From the NCBI RefSeq assembly GCF_004331695.1, contig NZ_SJSL01000004.1, forward strand, positions 224,666 through 288,665: a DNA stretch of 64,000 nucleotides, in the 5' to 3' direction. A model generated the notes under the pieces. It had not been told where the DNA came from. It made no database searches and saw only the letters and a program-made list of their open reading frames with translations. Positions 9,107-18,673 of this stretch are shown piece by piece; position 1 is the first letter of the stretch, and the number at the start of each line of letters is the position of its first letter. This DNA is from Pedobacter psychroterrae. Its GTDB lineage: Bacteria; Bacteroidota; Bacteroidia; Sphingobacteriales; Sphingobacteriaceae. Made by a program: the position numbers and the translations under genes.

Positions 9107-11503
9107 ATGACACAAGCGACTGCATATGGTCAAAATATAAAACCGCTTATCAAGGTTTGGTACCCGACAGTGTACGTCATTTTCCTGGTTATTTTGTCCT
9201 TAAATACATCTTTTGCGCAGACAGGTCCGCCCAATATTACTTATGAAACGCCTAAGGTATATCCGGTAAAAAGTCCAATTCTGCCTTTGACCCCTGCAAA
9301 TACAGGCGGACCTATTGCGGCGGTGATCAGAAATACGATCAGCAATGTGGCTGGATCCCCGACAAGGCTAGCCGGACTGGTGAACCTGCCTGGTACAGGA
9401 GCGCAATTTGACGGACCAGGCGGCCTGGCAGTAGATGCGAATGGTAATTTGTATATCGCCGACAGGATGAACGATGCCGTAAGAAAGATTGCCATAGACG
9501 GTACGGTATCCACCCTTGCAACTATAAATATCAACAGGCCCTGGGGAATTGAGGTGAATCCGGTTTCCGGTGACATCTACGTTAGCAATTATGGCAATCA
9601 CCAGATCATGAAAATCAGCCCTGCAGGAGTAGTAACGGCTTTTGCGGGTGTGGCAGGTGAAAAAGGAAGAACTGACGGACCTGGCTTAACTGCGAAATTT
9701 AACGAGCCTCAGGATTTAATATTTGATGCGGCAGGAAATTTATATGTGGCTGACTCAGGCAACAGGCTTATCCGCAAGATTACCCCGCAAGGTATAGTGA
9801 GCACAGAGGCAGGAAGCGGCAACCCTGGAAAAGCCAATGGTTTGGGTGCAGCGGCATCATTTAACACGCCGACGGGATTGTCTTTAGATCAAAACGGCAA
9901 CCTGATCATTGCTGATTACAGCAACAATCTGATCAGGAAAATGACGCCTGGGGGATTGGTATCCACTTTGGCTGGTACTTCTGCACCCGGGTTTAGTGAT
10001 GGCCCGGCAATGACGTCGGTTTTATGGAATCCATCGCATATGGTCAAGGATTATGCGGGGAATATCATCTTTTCAGATTCGCGGAACGACAGGATCAGGA
10101 TGATCAGCGCTGCTGGCGTGCTTTCTACCCTCAGCGGGAATGGCATTAAAGGCGACGATGCAAATGGCAACAGCCTCACCGCAGAATTTAATAACCCTGT
10201 GGGACTGGCATACGACCAGTTTGCGAATCTGTATATCGCCGATGAGCACAACAATAAGATCAAGAAACTGGCTTTGGGAGGATACGTAATCAGTAGGCTT
10301 GGTGCACCGATGGACTTCCCCGACGGGCTGATATTTGATCCCAAAACTGGTATTATCAGCGGCACGCCGGATGAGATATGGCCTGAAACCAGGTATAAAG
10401 TAACGGGTTATAATGGCTTTGGAGAGAGTTCTTTTGAGTTTACCATCCAGGTTATTCCGACTGCGGTTTACCTGGCAAAACTACCTTCAATGACGGTTTG
10501 TGATCCAGATTTAGATCCAGTAGCGATCAGTGCGCTTCCTGTCATATATACAAGTAGTAATCACGCTGTGGCCATAATACTGAATGGTAATAAAATTCAT
10601 GCGATAGGCAAAGGTACCACTACGATTACTGCGACTAATTCACTGGGAGAAAAGGACACAAGGGATTTGGAGGTGTTTGATTTTACGCCACCGCTGATCT
10701 CGCTAAGGGCAGATAAAATGATTTTGTGTCCGGGTGTGAGTGTGAACTTTACTGCTAAGGCGACCGGAGCTGGAAATAACGCACAATATGAGTGGTTTAA
10801 AAATGGGGTTTCTTTCGGTAATGATGCGGATACTTATACTGCTGTGAATTTATTGGCAACTGATAAAATTTCAGTGAGGGTTACGAATAAAGACTATTGC
10901 TATGATGTGATCTCTCTGGAGTCTGCCCCTGTGGTATTTACTCCTGTAGCTCCAGAACCTGACGTAACCATCACTATAAGTCCTTCGGCACCAGTCTGTA
11001 TCGGTACGGTACTTAAATTTACTGCTGTATTGTCCAGACCGCAAATGGATACCGGGCCTTTTCCTAAATGGCATGTAAATGGAGAGGACATTGGTGTAAT
11101 GTCGCCAGTGTTTTCAAGCGATAAATTGCAGGCAGGTGATGTGGTCAAATATGTGGTGCCCTGGCACAACGCCTGTACTCCTCTGCAGGATGTGGCTTCA
11201 AACGAGATCACAGTGGAGTACCGCAAGGCAGAACTGTGCAGTATCATGCCGCCAACTGCTTTTTCCCCTAATGGAGACGGGGTAAATGATAGCTGGAATA
11301 TTGACTATCTGGCTGGCTTTCCTGGTTGTCAGGTGCGTATTTTTAATCGCTTTGGTCTGAAATTATATGAATCTACCGGGTATACTAATCCCTGGGATGG
11401 GAAGAGCAATGGAGTGAGCCTGCCTTCGGGCACCTATTATTATGTGATTGCACTGGAAAAAGATATGGAAACGGTATCAGGATCGATCACGATCATAAAA
11501 TAA
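9107..11503 (+). CDS. NHL-repeat protein with T9SS type B C-terminal sorting domain
   Basis: A secreted protein of about 798 residues. The signal peptide ends near NTSFAQ. Six NHL-like blades follow, recognisable by repeats such as GNLYIADRMNDAVRKI, GNLYVADSGNRLIRKI and NLYIADEHNNKIKKL, forming a propeller. A putative Ig (He_PIG-like) module then contains DPKTGIISGTP, and Ig/PKD-like segments follow. The final 80 residues (PTAFSPNGDGVNDSWNI to the end SGSITIIK) are the gliding-motility CTD used by type IX secretion for surface display or release. This CTD is diagnostic of Bacteroidota. The protein is probably a surface adhesin or glycan-binding propeller, with no catalytic motif. The start is the ATG placed 18 nt after the predicted transcription start. 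Confidence 0.9.
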   Translation: MTQATAYGQNIKPLIKVWYPTVYVIFLVILSLNTSFAQTGPPNITYETPKVYPVKSPILPLTPANTGGPIAAVIRNTISNVAGSPTRLAGLVNLPGTGAQFDGPGGLAVDANGNLYIADRMNDAVRKIAIDGTVSTLATININRPWGIEVNPVSGDIYVSNYGNHQIMKISPAGVVTAFAGVAGEKGRTDGPGLTAKFNEPQDLIFDAAGNLYVADSGNRLIRKITPQGIVSTEAGSGNPGKANGLGAAASFNTPTGLSLDQNGNLIIADYSNNLIRKMTPGGLVSTLAGTSAPGFSDGPAMTSVLWNPSHMVKDYAGNIIFSDSRNDRIRMISAAGVLSTLSGNGIKGDDANGNSLTAEFNNPVGLAYDQFANLYIADEHNNKIKKLALGGYVISRLGAPMDFPDGLIFDPKTGIISGTPDEIWPETRYKVTGYNGFGESSFEFTIQVIPTAVYLAKLPSMTVCDPDLDPVAISALPVIYTSSNHAVAIILNGNKIHAIGKGTTTITATNSLGEKDTRDLEVFDFTPPLISLRADKMILCPGVSVNFTAKATGAGNNAQYEWFKNGVSFGNDADTYTAVNLLATDKISVRVTNKDYCYDVISLESAPVVFTPVAPEPDVTITISPSAPVCIGTVLKFTAVLSRPQMDTGPFPKWHVNGEDIGVMSPVFSSDKLQAGDVVKYVVPWHNACTPLQDVASNEITVEYRKAELCSIMPPTAFSPNGDGVNDSWNIDYLAGFPGCQVRIFNRFGLKLYESTGYTNPWDGKSNGVSLPSGTYYYVIALEKDMETVSGSITIIK

Positions 11504-11599
11504 GTCAGGACAGCACAGGATGATGGAAATAATGGATTGCTTATCTTGCGGTATCTGATGTGCTTACACACCGCATCTTTGATAACACCAAATACTTGT

Positions 11600-14404
11600 A
11601 TGAAACCATTTAGACATATTATTGCCGCACTATGCGCTTTCTCCCTTATTCCAATACTGACTTGTTCAGCAGCTGATAATTCTGCTGATGCGCCTAAAAT
11701 TTTATCCCTTACTTGTGAATACCGGGTTAATCCAACAGGTGTAACCGCTACTTCGCCTAAGCTAAGCTGGAAATTTAGTTCAGTTGCCCGCAATGTGACA
11801 CAAAGCGCCTATCAGGTACTGGTTTCAGCCGATCAGTCGGCATTGAACAAAGATAAAGGGGTGGTCTGGGACTCGGGAAAGATCCTGTCAGATGCTTCTA
11901 TACAGGTTAGCTATGCTGGCAAACCGCTTCAGGCAGGTAAAGCATATTATTATAAAGTACGCATATGGGACAATAAGGGCAGGGCATCTGCATGGAGCGC
12001 CGTGGCCTTCTGGCAAATGGGGCTGATGGGCACGGCCGACTGGAAAGCCGCCAAATGGATCGGTTATGAAGAGCTGCCACAAGCGGAAAGAGTGGTGCCT
12101 GCGATACATATGAGGAGCGATCTGGCTGAAAAGAACGATGTACTTCCTTTATTGCGCAAACAGTTTAGCGTAGCGCGGAAGGTAAAAAAAGCCACTGCTT
12201 TTGTATCCGGACTGGGGCATTTTGAACTGAGCATGAACGGTGTAAAGGTGGGCGATCACTTCCTTGATCCTGGCTGGACTGAGTATGATAAAGAAGCATT
12301 GTATGTGACCTTTGATGTGACCAAAAACCTTAAGAAAGGCGGCAATGCGGTGGGTGTGGTATTGGGGAATGGTTTTTACTTTATCCCGCGCGATAAAAGA
12401 TACAGAAAGATAACAGGCGCATATGGCTATCCTAAGATGATCTGCAGATTGCTGATCGAATATAGCGATGGATCGGAAGAAAACGTGATCAGTGATGAGA
12501 GCTGGAAGGCAGCTCCCTCTCCTATTACTTATACAAGTATTTATGGCGGAGAGGATTATAATGCTACACTTGAACAAAAAGGATGGGATACATTTGGCTT
12601 TGATGATGTGAAATGGAAGCATGCTGTTCTGGTAAAAGCCATTCCTATGTTGAGTTCGCAGATGGCTGAACCGCTGAAAGTATTTGAGAATTTTAGTCCC
12701 GTCAAGATCACCCAGGTAAAACCGGGTGTATGGGTGTATGATATGGGTCAGAATGCATCGGCTATTCCTGCTATTTCGGTAAAGGGCCGGTATGGGGCTG
12801 TGGTTCGTATTTCACCCGCAGAATTGTTGAATAAAGACGGTACGGTAAATCAATCAGCCAGTGGCGACCCGCATTATTATGAGTATACCTTAAAAGGTGG
12901 CGATGTAGAGAACTGGCAGCCTAAATTTACTTATTATGGATTTCGGTATATACAGGTGGAAGGTGCGGTACCGGATAAGGAAACCAATGCGGAAGGCAAA
13001 CCTGTGGTAGTGGCGATGAAGAGTCTGCATGTCCGCAATGCGGCTAAACGTGCAGGAAGCTTTACTTCATCCAATGATTTATTTAACAAAACGAATACGC
13101 TGATAGACTGGGCGATTAAGAGTAATATGGTGAGTGTGTTTACCGATTGTCCGCACCGCGAAAAACTGGGCTGGCTGGAGCAGGCGCACCTTATGGGTGC
13201 CTCGGTACAATACAATTATGAGGTGGCGGCGCTGAACAGAAAGATTGTGGACGATATGATAGCGGGGCAGACTAACGACGGCCTGATACCGGATATTACG
13301 CCTGAGTATGTGCATTTTGACGGGGGCTTTCGTGATTCCCCTGAATGGGGCAGCAGCGGTATCATTGTGCCCTGGTATATGTATGAATGGTATGGCGACA
13401 GGGATGTACTGGTTAAAGCCTACCCTATGATGGAAAAATATATTGTGTACCTGCAGTCTAAGGCTAAAGACGACATCCTGTCGCACGGACTGGGTGATTG
13501 GTTTGACATAGGGCCAAATAGTCCGGGTGAGGCACAGCTGACACCTAAGTCGCTCACTGCTACTGCTATTTATTATTATAACATTTCTATATTGAAGCAG
13601 ATTGCCAAAGTATTGGGAAAGACTGAGGATATTGGTAAATACGATGCATGGGCAGCGAAGGTATATATAGCGTTTAATAAGGCATTTTTTAATAAACAAA
13701 CCAAGCAGTATTCTACTGGCAGCCAGACTGCTAATGCGATGGCAGTGTACATGGGGCTGGTAGATCCTTCGGATAAACAGGCGGTGGTGGATAATTTGGT
13801 TGCGGAGATTAAGGGTCGCGGTAATAGTCTGACGGCCGGTGATATTGGCTATAGGTATGTGTTGCAGGTGCTGGATGATGCGGGGCGGTCGGACGTGATC
13901 TATGACATGAACAGCAGATCTGACGTGCCGGGCTATGGCTGGCAACTGGCCCATGGAGCAACCGCATTGACGGAATCCTGGCAGGCATATGGTTTTGTAT
14001 CTAACAACCACTTTATGCTTGGACATTTGATGGAGTGGCTATATACCGGTGTGGGTGGTATACGTGCGGTGAAGGAATCTATCGCCTATAAGACTTTTGA
14101 GATCAGGCCTCAGGTAGTTGGCAATTTAACCAGTGCTAAAGTCACTTATGAATCGCCATACGGGCATGTGCTGTCTTCATGGAAGAAGGATGCGGAAGGA
14201 TTTAGCATAGATGTAGAGGTTCCTGCGAACAGTAGTGCGGTAGTTTTGCTGCCATATGCAGCGGGAGATGTGGTGTTTGAAGGGGCTGTGCGCTTTAAGG
14301 AAGGTTTGAAAAACGGCATCAATGTGAAGTCTGTGGATCGGAAGACGGTCAGTGTTACTGTAGGGTCTGGCAAGTACAGTTTTAAAGTGAAGCAGGCCAA
14401 TTAA
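11600..14404 (+). CDS. Alpha-L-rhamnosidase (GH78), exported
   Basis: A 934-residue enzyme that hydrolyses terminal alpha-L-rhamnose from glycans or plant glycosides. A signal peptide (MKPFRHIIAALCAF to about SAAD) precedes N-terminal Ig-like and GH78 beta-sandwich domains with a sugar-binding jellyroll (about 180-360). The catalytic (alpha/alpha)6 barrel follows, carrying the signature TDCPHREKLGW at 515-525 (acid-region motif), then a C-terminal sandwich. The motif ACCAAATA lies 5 bp before the ATG, and an imperfect -7 element CATCTTTG lies further up. A longer ATG-like start at 11537 would precede the signal peptide and is rejected. Length and order are normal for GH78. It converges with the LytTR regulator, overlapping by 4 bp. 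Confidence 0.93.
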   Translation: MKPFRHIIAALCAFSLIPILTCSAADNSADAPKILSLTCEYRVNPTGVTATSPKLSWKFSSVARNVTQSAYQVLVSADQSALNKDKGVVWDSGKILSDASIQVSYAGKPLQAGKAYYYKVRIWDNKGRASAWSAVAFWQMGLMGTADWKAAKWIGYEELPQAERVVPAIHMRSDLAEKNDVLPLLRKQFSVARKVKKATAFVSGLGHFELSMNGVKVGDHFLDPGWTEYDKEALYVTFDVTKNLKKGGNAVGVVLGNGFYFIPRDKRYRKITGAYGYPKMICRLLIEYSDGSEENVISDESWKAAPSPITYTSIYGGEDYNATLEQKGWDTFGFDDVKWKHAVLVKAIPMLSSQMAEPLKVFENFSPVKITQVKPGVWVYDMGQNASAIPAISVKGRYGAVVRISPAELLNKDGTVNQSASGDPHYYEYTLKGGDVENWQPKFTYYGFRYIQVEGAVPDKETNAEGKPVVVAMKSLHVRNAAKRAGSFTSSNDLFNKTNTLIDWAIKSNMVSVFTDCPHREKLGWLEQAHLMGASVQYNYEVAALNRKIVDDMIAGQTNDGLIPDITPEYVHFDGGFRDSPEWGSSGIIVPWYMYEWYGDRDVLVKAYPMMEKYIVYLQSKAKDDILSHGLGDWFDIGPNSPGEAQLTPKSLTATAIYYYNISILKQIAKVLGKTEDIGKYDAWAAKVYIAFNKAFFNKQTKQYSTGSQTANAMAVYMGLVDPSDKQAVVDNLVAEIKGRGNSLTAGDIGYRYVLQVLDDAGRSDVIYDMNSRSDVPGYGWQLAHGATALTESWQAYGFVSNNHFMLGHLMEWLYTGVGGIRAVKESIAYKTFEIRPQVVGNLTSAKVTYESPYGHVLSSWKKDAEGFSIDVEVPANSSAVVLLPYAAGDVVFEGAVRFKEGLKNGINVKSVDRKTVSVTVGSGKYSFKVKQAN

Positions 14405-15135
14405 GCTTTTGGGAAGCCCAGTTCTTTCATGAGCTGGTCTTTGTAGTTACTGCCTATTGGGATTTCCGTATTGTTGATAAAGAGCCTGTTGCCTTCTATG
14501 TGGTCTATTTTTGATTTGTTGATGATGAATGAACGGTGTACACGCAAAAAGGTTGAGGCAGGCAATAGCTCTTCGAAACTGGAGAAAGGCATTTTGGGCA
14601 TCAGGGTATTGCTGGTGGTCACGATTCTTGTATAATTGCCCTGTGCCTCGGCGTATAGGAGATCATGGTGACTAAGCTTGTAGATCTTTCCGTCTGTCTT
14701 GATAAAAGTAAAATCTTCTATTGGGCCTGGCTGGCTTGCCGGGATGCTGCTTCCCTCCTGTCTTGTTTTAGCGGGCTGGAGTTTATCCGTAGCTTTATCT
14801 ATGGCCATAATGAAGCGTTCGAAAGAAAAAGGCTTTAAAAGGTAATCACAGGCTGCGAGGTCAAACGCATCGATGGCATATTCTTTGTAGGCTGTGGTAA
14901 ATATGACCTGTGCTGGGTTTTTAAGCGTCTTTAAGAAGGATATCCCATCCATTACGGGCATGTTGATATCCAGGAACAGGATGTCTATGTGGGTAGTTTG
15001 CATGATCGCTTTAGCCTCCAGTGCATTTCCGCAGGATGCGACTACGTTTAGATAGTCCAGGTGCTGGCAATAGTTCTGAATGATATCGCGGGCAATGGGT
15101 TCGTCGTCAACAATGAGGCAATGGATTTTGTTCAT
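14401..15135 (-). CDS. LytTR-family response regulator
   Basis: A 244-residue transcription factor. The receiver domain spans residues 4-120 (acidic pocket D10, D11; phospho-acceptor D56 in LFLDINMPVMDG; switch lysine in DYLLKPF). A short linker follows, then a LytTR DNA-binding domain at about 137-240 with FLRVHRSFIINKSKI. It begins 4 bp after the histidine kinase gene on the same strand, so the two form a LytS/LytR-type pair. The likely target is the divergent outer-membrane barrel gene at 16425, where candidate direct repeats occur. Confidence 0.94.
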   Translation of the reverse strand: MNKIHCLIVDDEPIARDIIQNYCQHLDYLNVVASCGNALEAKAIMQTTHIDILFLDINMPVMDGISFLKTLKNPAQVIFTTAYKEYAIDAFDLAACDYLLKPFSFERFIMAIDKATDKLQPAKTRQEGSSIPASQPGPIEDFTFIKTDGKIYKLSHHDLLYAEAQGNYTRIVTTSNTLMPKMPFSSFEELLPASTFLRVHRSFIINKSKIDHIEGNRLFINNTEIPIGSNYKDQLMKELGFPKA

Positions 15136-15139
15136 AGGG

Positions 15140-16183
15140 CTATCTGGGGATCTTTAACTGAAGTTCTACGGAATAAAACATTTCATCGCTTTGTACGAGA
15201 AGGTCGTGGGCATTAGGATAAAGCAGTTCCAGCCGCTTGCGGACATTTGGCAGGCCAAAGCCATTGCTTTTGCCCATCAGGTTATTGCTCTGCTCCTCTT
15301 TGCCGTAGGTATTTTTTATGGAGAACAGGATGGAATTGCCCCAGGTCTTTATTTTGATGTCCACAAATATCTCGGGTGTGGCGGTATTCTTAGAATGCTT
15401 AAAGGCATTCTCTATGAAGATGATGAGCAGCATGGGCGCTATTTTTACTTCATCAGCAATCATCTCTTCTATGTCGGTAGTAAGCATCAGCCTGTCGCCT
15501 ATGCGGAGCTTTTCAAACTGCAGGTAATTGTTGATATAAGCCAGTTCATTTTTGAGCGGCACGAAGGGCTCCCCTGCATCGTAAACTGAATAACGCAGTA
15601 ATTCTGACAACTTGAGCAGCAGTGGCGGGATCTTTTCGTGTTCGGTAATGGAAAGGCCGTACAGGTTATTAAGGGTATTAAAGAGGAAATGCGGACTTAA
15701 TTGCGATTGCAGCAGGTTGAGTTCGCTTTTGCTGTGGGCAGCCTGATTTTGCGCTTCCCTGAGCTGGTTTTGTGTAGATGTATGCACCAGTTTGATGAGC
15801 ACGCCTGAGGCTATGCTGATGATGGCAAAGGGTACCCAGAACAACATCAGATTGATCGCTACCCTGCCCTCCAGGGGGAAATCGGCATGAAAGAACAACC
15901 AGGCGATGCATACGATGATCAGGAAGGGAAGTCCGACGAGCAGTACCGGTGGCACCGTTGTGAGTTTGGAAGCCCAGATCTGGGATACATAACGGCCTGA
16001 AAACACGCCCAGCATGAAACATACTGTGGCGGCAAAAGAAACTAACTCGTCTTCCGCCACATGGATTGATTCTGCATAGAATTTTACGGCTACGAAAATA
16101 GGGATAGCAAGCAGGATGGCTAGGCCAAGGTATACCCTGCCGCCAAAAAAAGTATAGATTGATTTATCCGTTGTGTTGCTCAT
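15140..16183 (-). CDS. LytS/YehU-type sensor histidine kinase
   Basis: A 347-residue inner-membrane kinase of the His_kinase (PF06580) family. Four hydrophobic segments (about 16-34, 51-70, 79-98, 109-133) are followed by a short coiled region and the phospho-acceptor motif QSQLSPHFLFNTLNNL with H165. An HATPase domain ends near LQLKIPR and contains a glycine-rich box GFGLPNVRKRL. There is no periplasmic sensor domain, so the signal is probably sensed within the membrane. It is the upstream gene of a two-gene operon with the LytTR regulator. Confidence 0.93.
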   Translation of the reverse strand: MSNTTDKSIYTFFGGRVYLGLAILLAIPIFVAVKFYAESIHVAEDELVSFAATVCFMLGVFSGRYVSQIWASKLTTVPPVLLVGLPFLIIVCIAWLFFHADFPLEGRVAINLMLFWVPFAIISIASGVLIKLVHTSTQNQLREAQNQAAHSKSELNLLQSQLSPHFLFNTLNNLYGLSITEHEKIPPLLLKLSELLRYSVYDAGEPFVPLKNELAYINNYLQFEKLRIGDRLMLTTDIEEMIADEVKIAPMLLIIFIENAFKHSKNTATPEIFVDIKIKTWGNSILFSIKNTYGKEEQSNNLMGKSNGFGLPNVRKRLELLYPNAHDLLVQSDEMFYSVELQLKIPR

Positions 16184-16231
16184 ATCTTTTACATTGCATT
16201 TGTCTTTGCAAATCTGGGGTTGTAAAGCCAG

Positions 16232-16264
16232 TTGGTCAAACTAAATGGATGAACAGGTCAATAT
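16232..16264. promoter_or_regulatory. Candidate LytTR-type direct repeats in the divergent promoter region
   Basis: GGTCAA occurs at 16234 and 16256, 22 bp apart. LytTR regulators typically bind two short direct repeats about two helical turns apart. The extended 9-mer GGTCAATAT at 16256 recurs exactly at 16375-16383, 42 bp before the barrel gene. The binding protein would be the product of 14401-15135; this is inferred from spacing and context only. Confidence 0.4.
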
Positions 16265-16424
16265 CAATGACAAATAGCCGCTTGTGGGTTTCTAATGGTT
16301 TTGACACCCTGTAGCAGGAATCCGTCATCGGCAAGGTAAGTTACAACATATTTATTTTCCATTGCAAGTCCGGCGGTCAATATTTGTGTCATTGGATGAT
16401 GAACGAACACTTAAAACGCTAACC

Positions 16425-18644
16425 ATGAAGATAACTATAATTCCCTTTGTTATTATGCTGATTCCCGCAATCGGCATGGGACAAGTAAAGACGACACAAA
16501 AAGATACCGTAAAAATTGTTAAAGACACCATAAACAAAACGGTGAAGCTGGACGAAGTGGTGATTAAGTCTAAAAGGCCGCTGATACAGATGGAGATTGA
16601 TAAAACAGTGGTAAATGTGGCTTCTATGATCAGCAGCGCGAGCAGCAATACGCTCGAAGTACTGGAGAAGACGCCGGGTGTAACGGTGGACACCCAGGGC
16701 AATATCAGCCTGAACGGCAGAAGTGGCGTGATGGTGCTGATAGATGGAAAGCAAATGTATCTATCGGGCAGTGACCTGGCGGCTTATCTGAAATCATTGC
16801 CCGGCGGTAATCTGGATAAAATAGAACTGATGGACAATCCGCCTGCCCGCTATGATGCCGCAGGTAATGGAATTATCAATATCAGGCTGAAGAAAAACCG
16901 GACTGCCGGAACAACGGGAAGTGTGGCGACGGGTTACAACCAGGGTCGCTATGCGAGAACCAACAACTCGGTCAATCTGAACTATAGCAATAAGAAGATT
17001 AATATATTTAGCAATGCTGGTTATAGTTATGATAAAAATTATGGAATTGACATTTACAAAAGGACTTACTACGATGCCGGAGGTGCAATAGCATCGAATA
17101 TATTGCTGGACAATGAACAGCAATATTACAGTAATGGATTTAATGGCAACCTTGGGATGGATTATTCACCCTCAGAAAACACTACTTATGGACTGCAGTT
17201 GAACCTGAGTACCAGCGCGAATGATGGAAGGGCATCTTCACTGAGCAGTAATTTTGGTCTTATTGAGCTGGACAGCAGCGGCCTGGGGCTATCCATAGCA
17301 GATGGTACGAGGCGAAACATGGGGTCGAACTTTAATGTGCTTCATAGGTTTGGAAAGACAGGCAGGGAGCTGAGTGCGGATGCCGGTTACCTGAGAAACA
17401 CAGGCTCACTGGATCAGTCTTTTGAAAATAAGATGTATGAGACAGATGGGGATATGGCCAGCAGAACTGACCTATTTTATGACCTGCCTACCTACATGAC
17501 GGTATATACGGTAAAAACGGACTATGTGCACCCATTGGCCAATAAAATCAAACTGGAAGCCGGACTGAAATGGAGTTTGGTAGAAAATGACCACCAGAAT
17601 GATGCTTACCTGTTGTCGGGCAACCAGCAGGTGATCGATAATACCAGGTCTAATCACTTCAAGTACAGAGAAGGATTTGCGGCGGCCTACGTGAGCGGAC
17701 AAAAAGCCTGGAAGCAGTTGGGCATACAATTGGGGCTTAGAGCCGAACATACTTATGGACTTGGTCAGCAAATGGGCAATGCAGTTGTTGCGGGAAGTAC
17801 CTTTGACAATCAGTACACACGGCTGTTCCCGACAGTGTTCATCAATTACAAGTTGGACACAGTATCTGCTAATACGTTAAATTTTAGCCTGACAAGGCGG
17901 ATAAACAGGCCTAATTACCAATACATGAACCCATTTGTGTTTGTGCGTGATCAGTTCACGCAAACTACAGGTAACCCCGATGTTCTGCCTCAGTATCAGT
18001 ACCGTTATGAGTTACGCTGGCAGCACAAGCGATTCCTGCGAATGGCCGTCAGTTACAACCGTTTCACGAATGTGATATTCCAGACTACCAATGTAGTGAA
18101 CGGGACATTTATCACCCGGCCAGAGAATATAAAGCAAGGCTATATGTTTATCACGAGTACGGGTCTTACCTTGGATCCGTTTGAATGGTGGAACTTTAAC
18201 GCCGAAATATGGGCGGCGAGACTGGGACTGGATGGAACCGCATATGGCGAACAACTAAATCCCAAAATATACGCGGCAAGGATTAATGTGATCAACCAAC
18301 TGCAGTTTGGAAAAGGCTGGAGCGGAGAATTTGGCGGATACTATGCTAGTCGTGATTTGAACGGGCAAACTGTCACTGCCGGAATGATCAGGACAAACGC
18401 CGGGCTGCAAAAGAAGATCTGGAAGGATAAAGGCAGCATAAGACTGAACATGGAAGATATATTCCATAGCTGGAAATACGAGAACAGGTCGGTATCATTA
18501 AGACGAGCTTACTACTTCCAGACCTCAGAATCCGATACACAGCGGATAGGTCTGTCTTTTACGTATAACTTTGGCAATGAGTTATTTGCACGCAAAAGCA
18601 AACATAGAAACAATGCACTGGACGAAGAAAAAAGCAGGATGTAA
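16425..18644 (+). CDS. Outer-membrane beta-barrel protein (TonB-receptor-like, OMP_b-brl_3 type)
   Basis: A 739-residue outer-membrane protein with a signal peptide (MKITIIPFVIMLIPAIGMGQ). A receptor plug-like domain spans about 45-150 (VLEKTPGVTVDTQGNISLNG, DNPPARYDAAGNGIINI). A long barrel of alternating aromatic strands follows, containing the RINRPNY / NPFVFVRDQFTQTTGNPDVLP region typical of PF14905 proteins. There is no clear carboxypeptidase-regulatory N-terminal domain or SusC signature, and no SusD partner. It probably imports or exports a ligand under control of the divergent LytS/LytR pair. The ATG at 16425 directly before the signal peptide is preferred to 16362. A strong hairpin follows the stop. 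Confidence 0.88.
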   Translation: MKITIIPFVIMLIPAIGMGQVKTTQKDTVKIVKDTINKTVKLDEVVIKSKRPLIQMEIDKTVVNVASMISSASSNTLEVLEKTPGVTVDTQGNISLNGRSGVMVLIDGKQMYLSGSDLAAYLKSLPGGNLDKIELMDNPPARYDAAGNGIINIRLKKNRTAGTTGSVATGYNQGRYARTNNSVNLNYSNKKINIFSNAGYSYDKNYGIDIYKRTYYDAGGAIASNILLDNEQQYYSNGFNGNLGMDYSPSENTTYGLQLNLSTSANDGRASSLSSNFGLIELDSSGLGLSIADGTRRNMGSNFNVLHRFGKTGRELSADAGYLRNTGSLDQSFENKMYETDGDMASRTDLFYDLPTYMTVYTVKTDYVHPLANKIKLEAGLKWSLVENDHQNDAYLLSGNQQVIDNTRSNHFKYREGFAAAYVSGQKAWKQLGIQLGLRAEHTYGLGQQMGNAVVAGSTFDNQYTRLFPTVFINYKLDTVSANTLNFSLTRRINRPNYQYMNPFVFVRDQFTQTTGNPDVLPQYQYRYELRWQHKRFLRMAVSYNRFTNVIFQTTNVVNGTFITRPENIKQGYMFITSTGLTLDPFEWWNFNAEIWAARLGLDGTAYGEQLNPKIYAARINVINQLQFGKGWSGEFGGYYASRDLNGQTVTAGMIRTNAGLQKKIWKDKGSIRLNMEDIFHSWKYENRSVSLRRAYYFQTSESDTQRIGLSFTYNFGNELFARKSKHRNNALDEEKSRM

Positions 18645-18673
18645 AAGCAGGGATTTTAAACCCCTGCTTTTTT
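18643..18673. terminator. Bidirectional intrinsic terminator
   Basis: AAAAGCAGGG (18643-18652) pairs perfectly with CCCTGCTTTT (18662-18671) across a 9-nt loop and ends in a run of six T. It starts inside the stop codon of the barrel gene. Its A-rich 5' arm gives a U-run for the opposite strand too, where it overlaps the last codons of the 18656 gene. Confidence 0.8.

Noticed and set aside
13079..14026. 315-codon minus-strand open frame
   Set aside because: It is antisense within the GH78 catalytic domain, whose DCPHREKLGW motif and length are normal. The antisense product has no recognisable fold.
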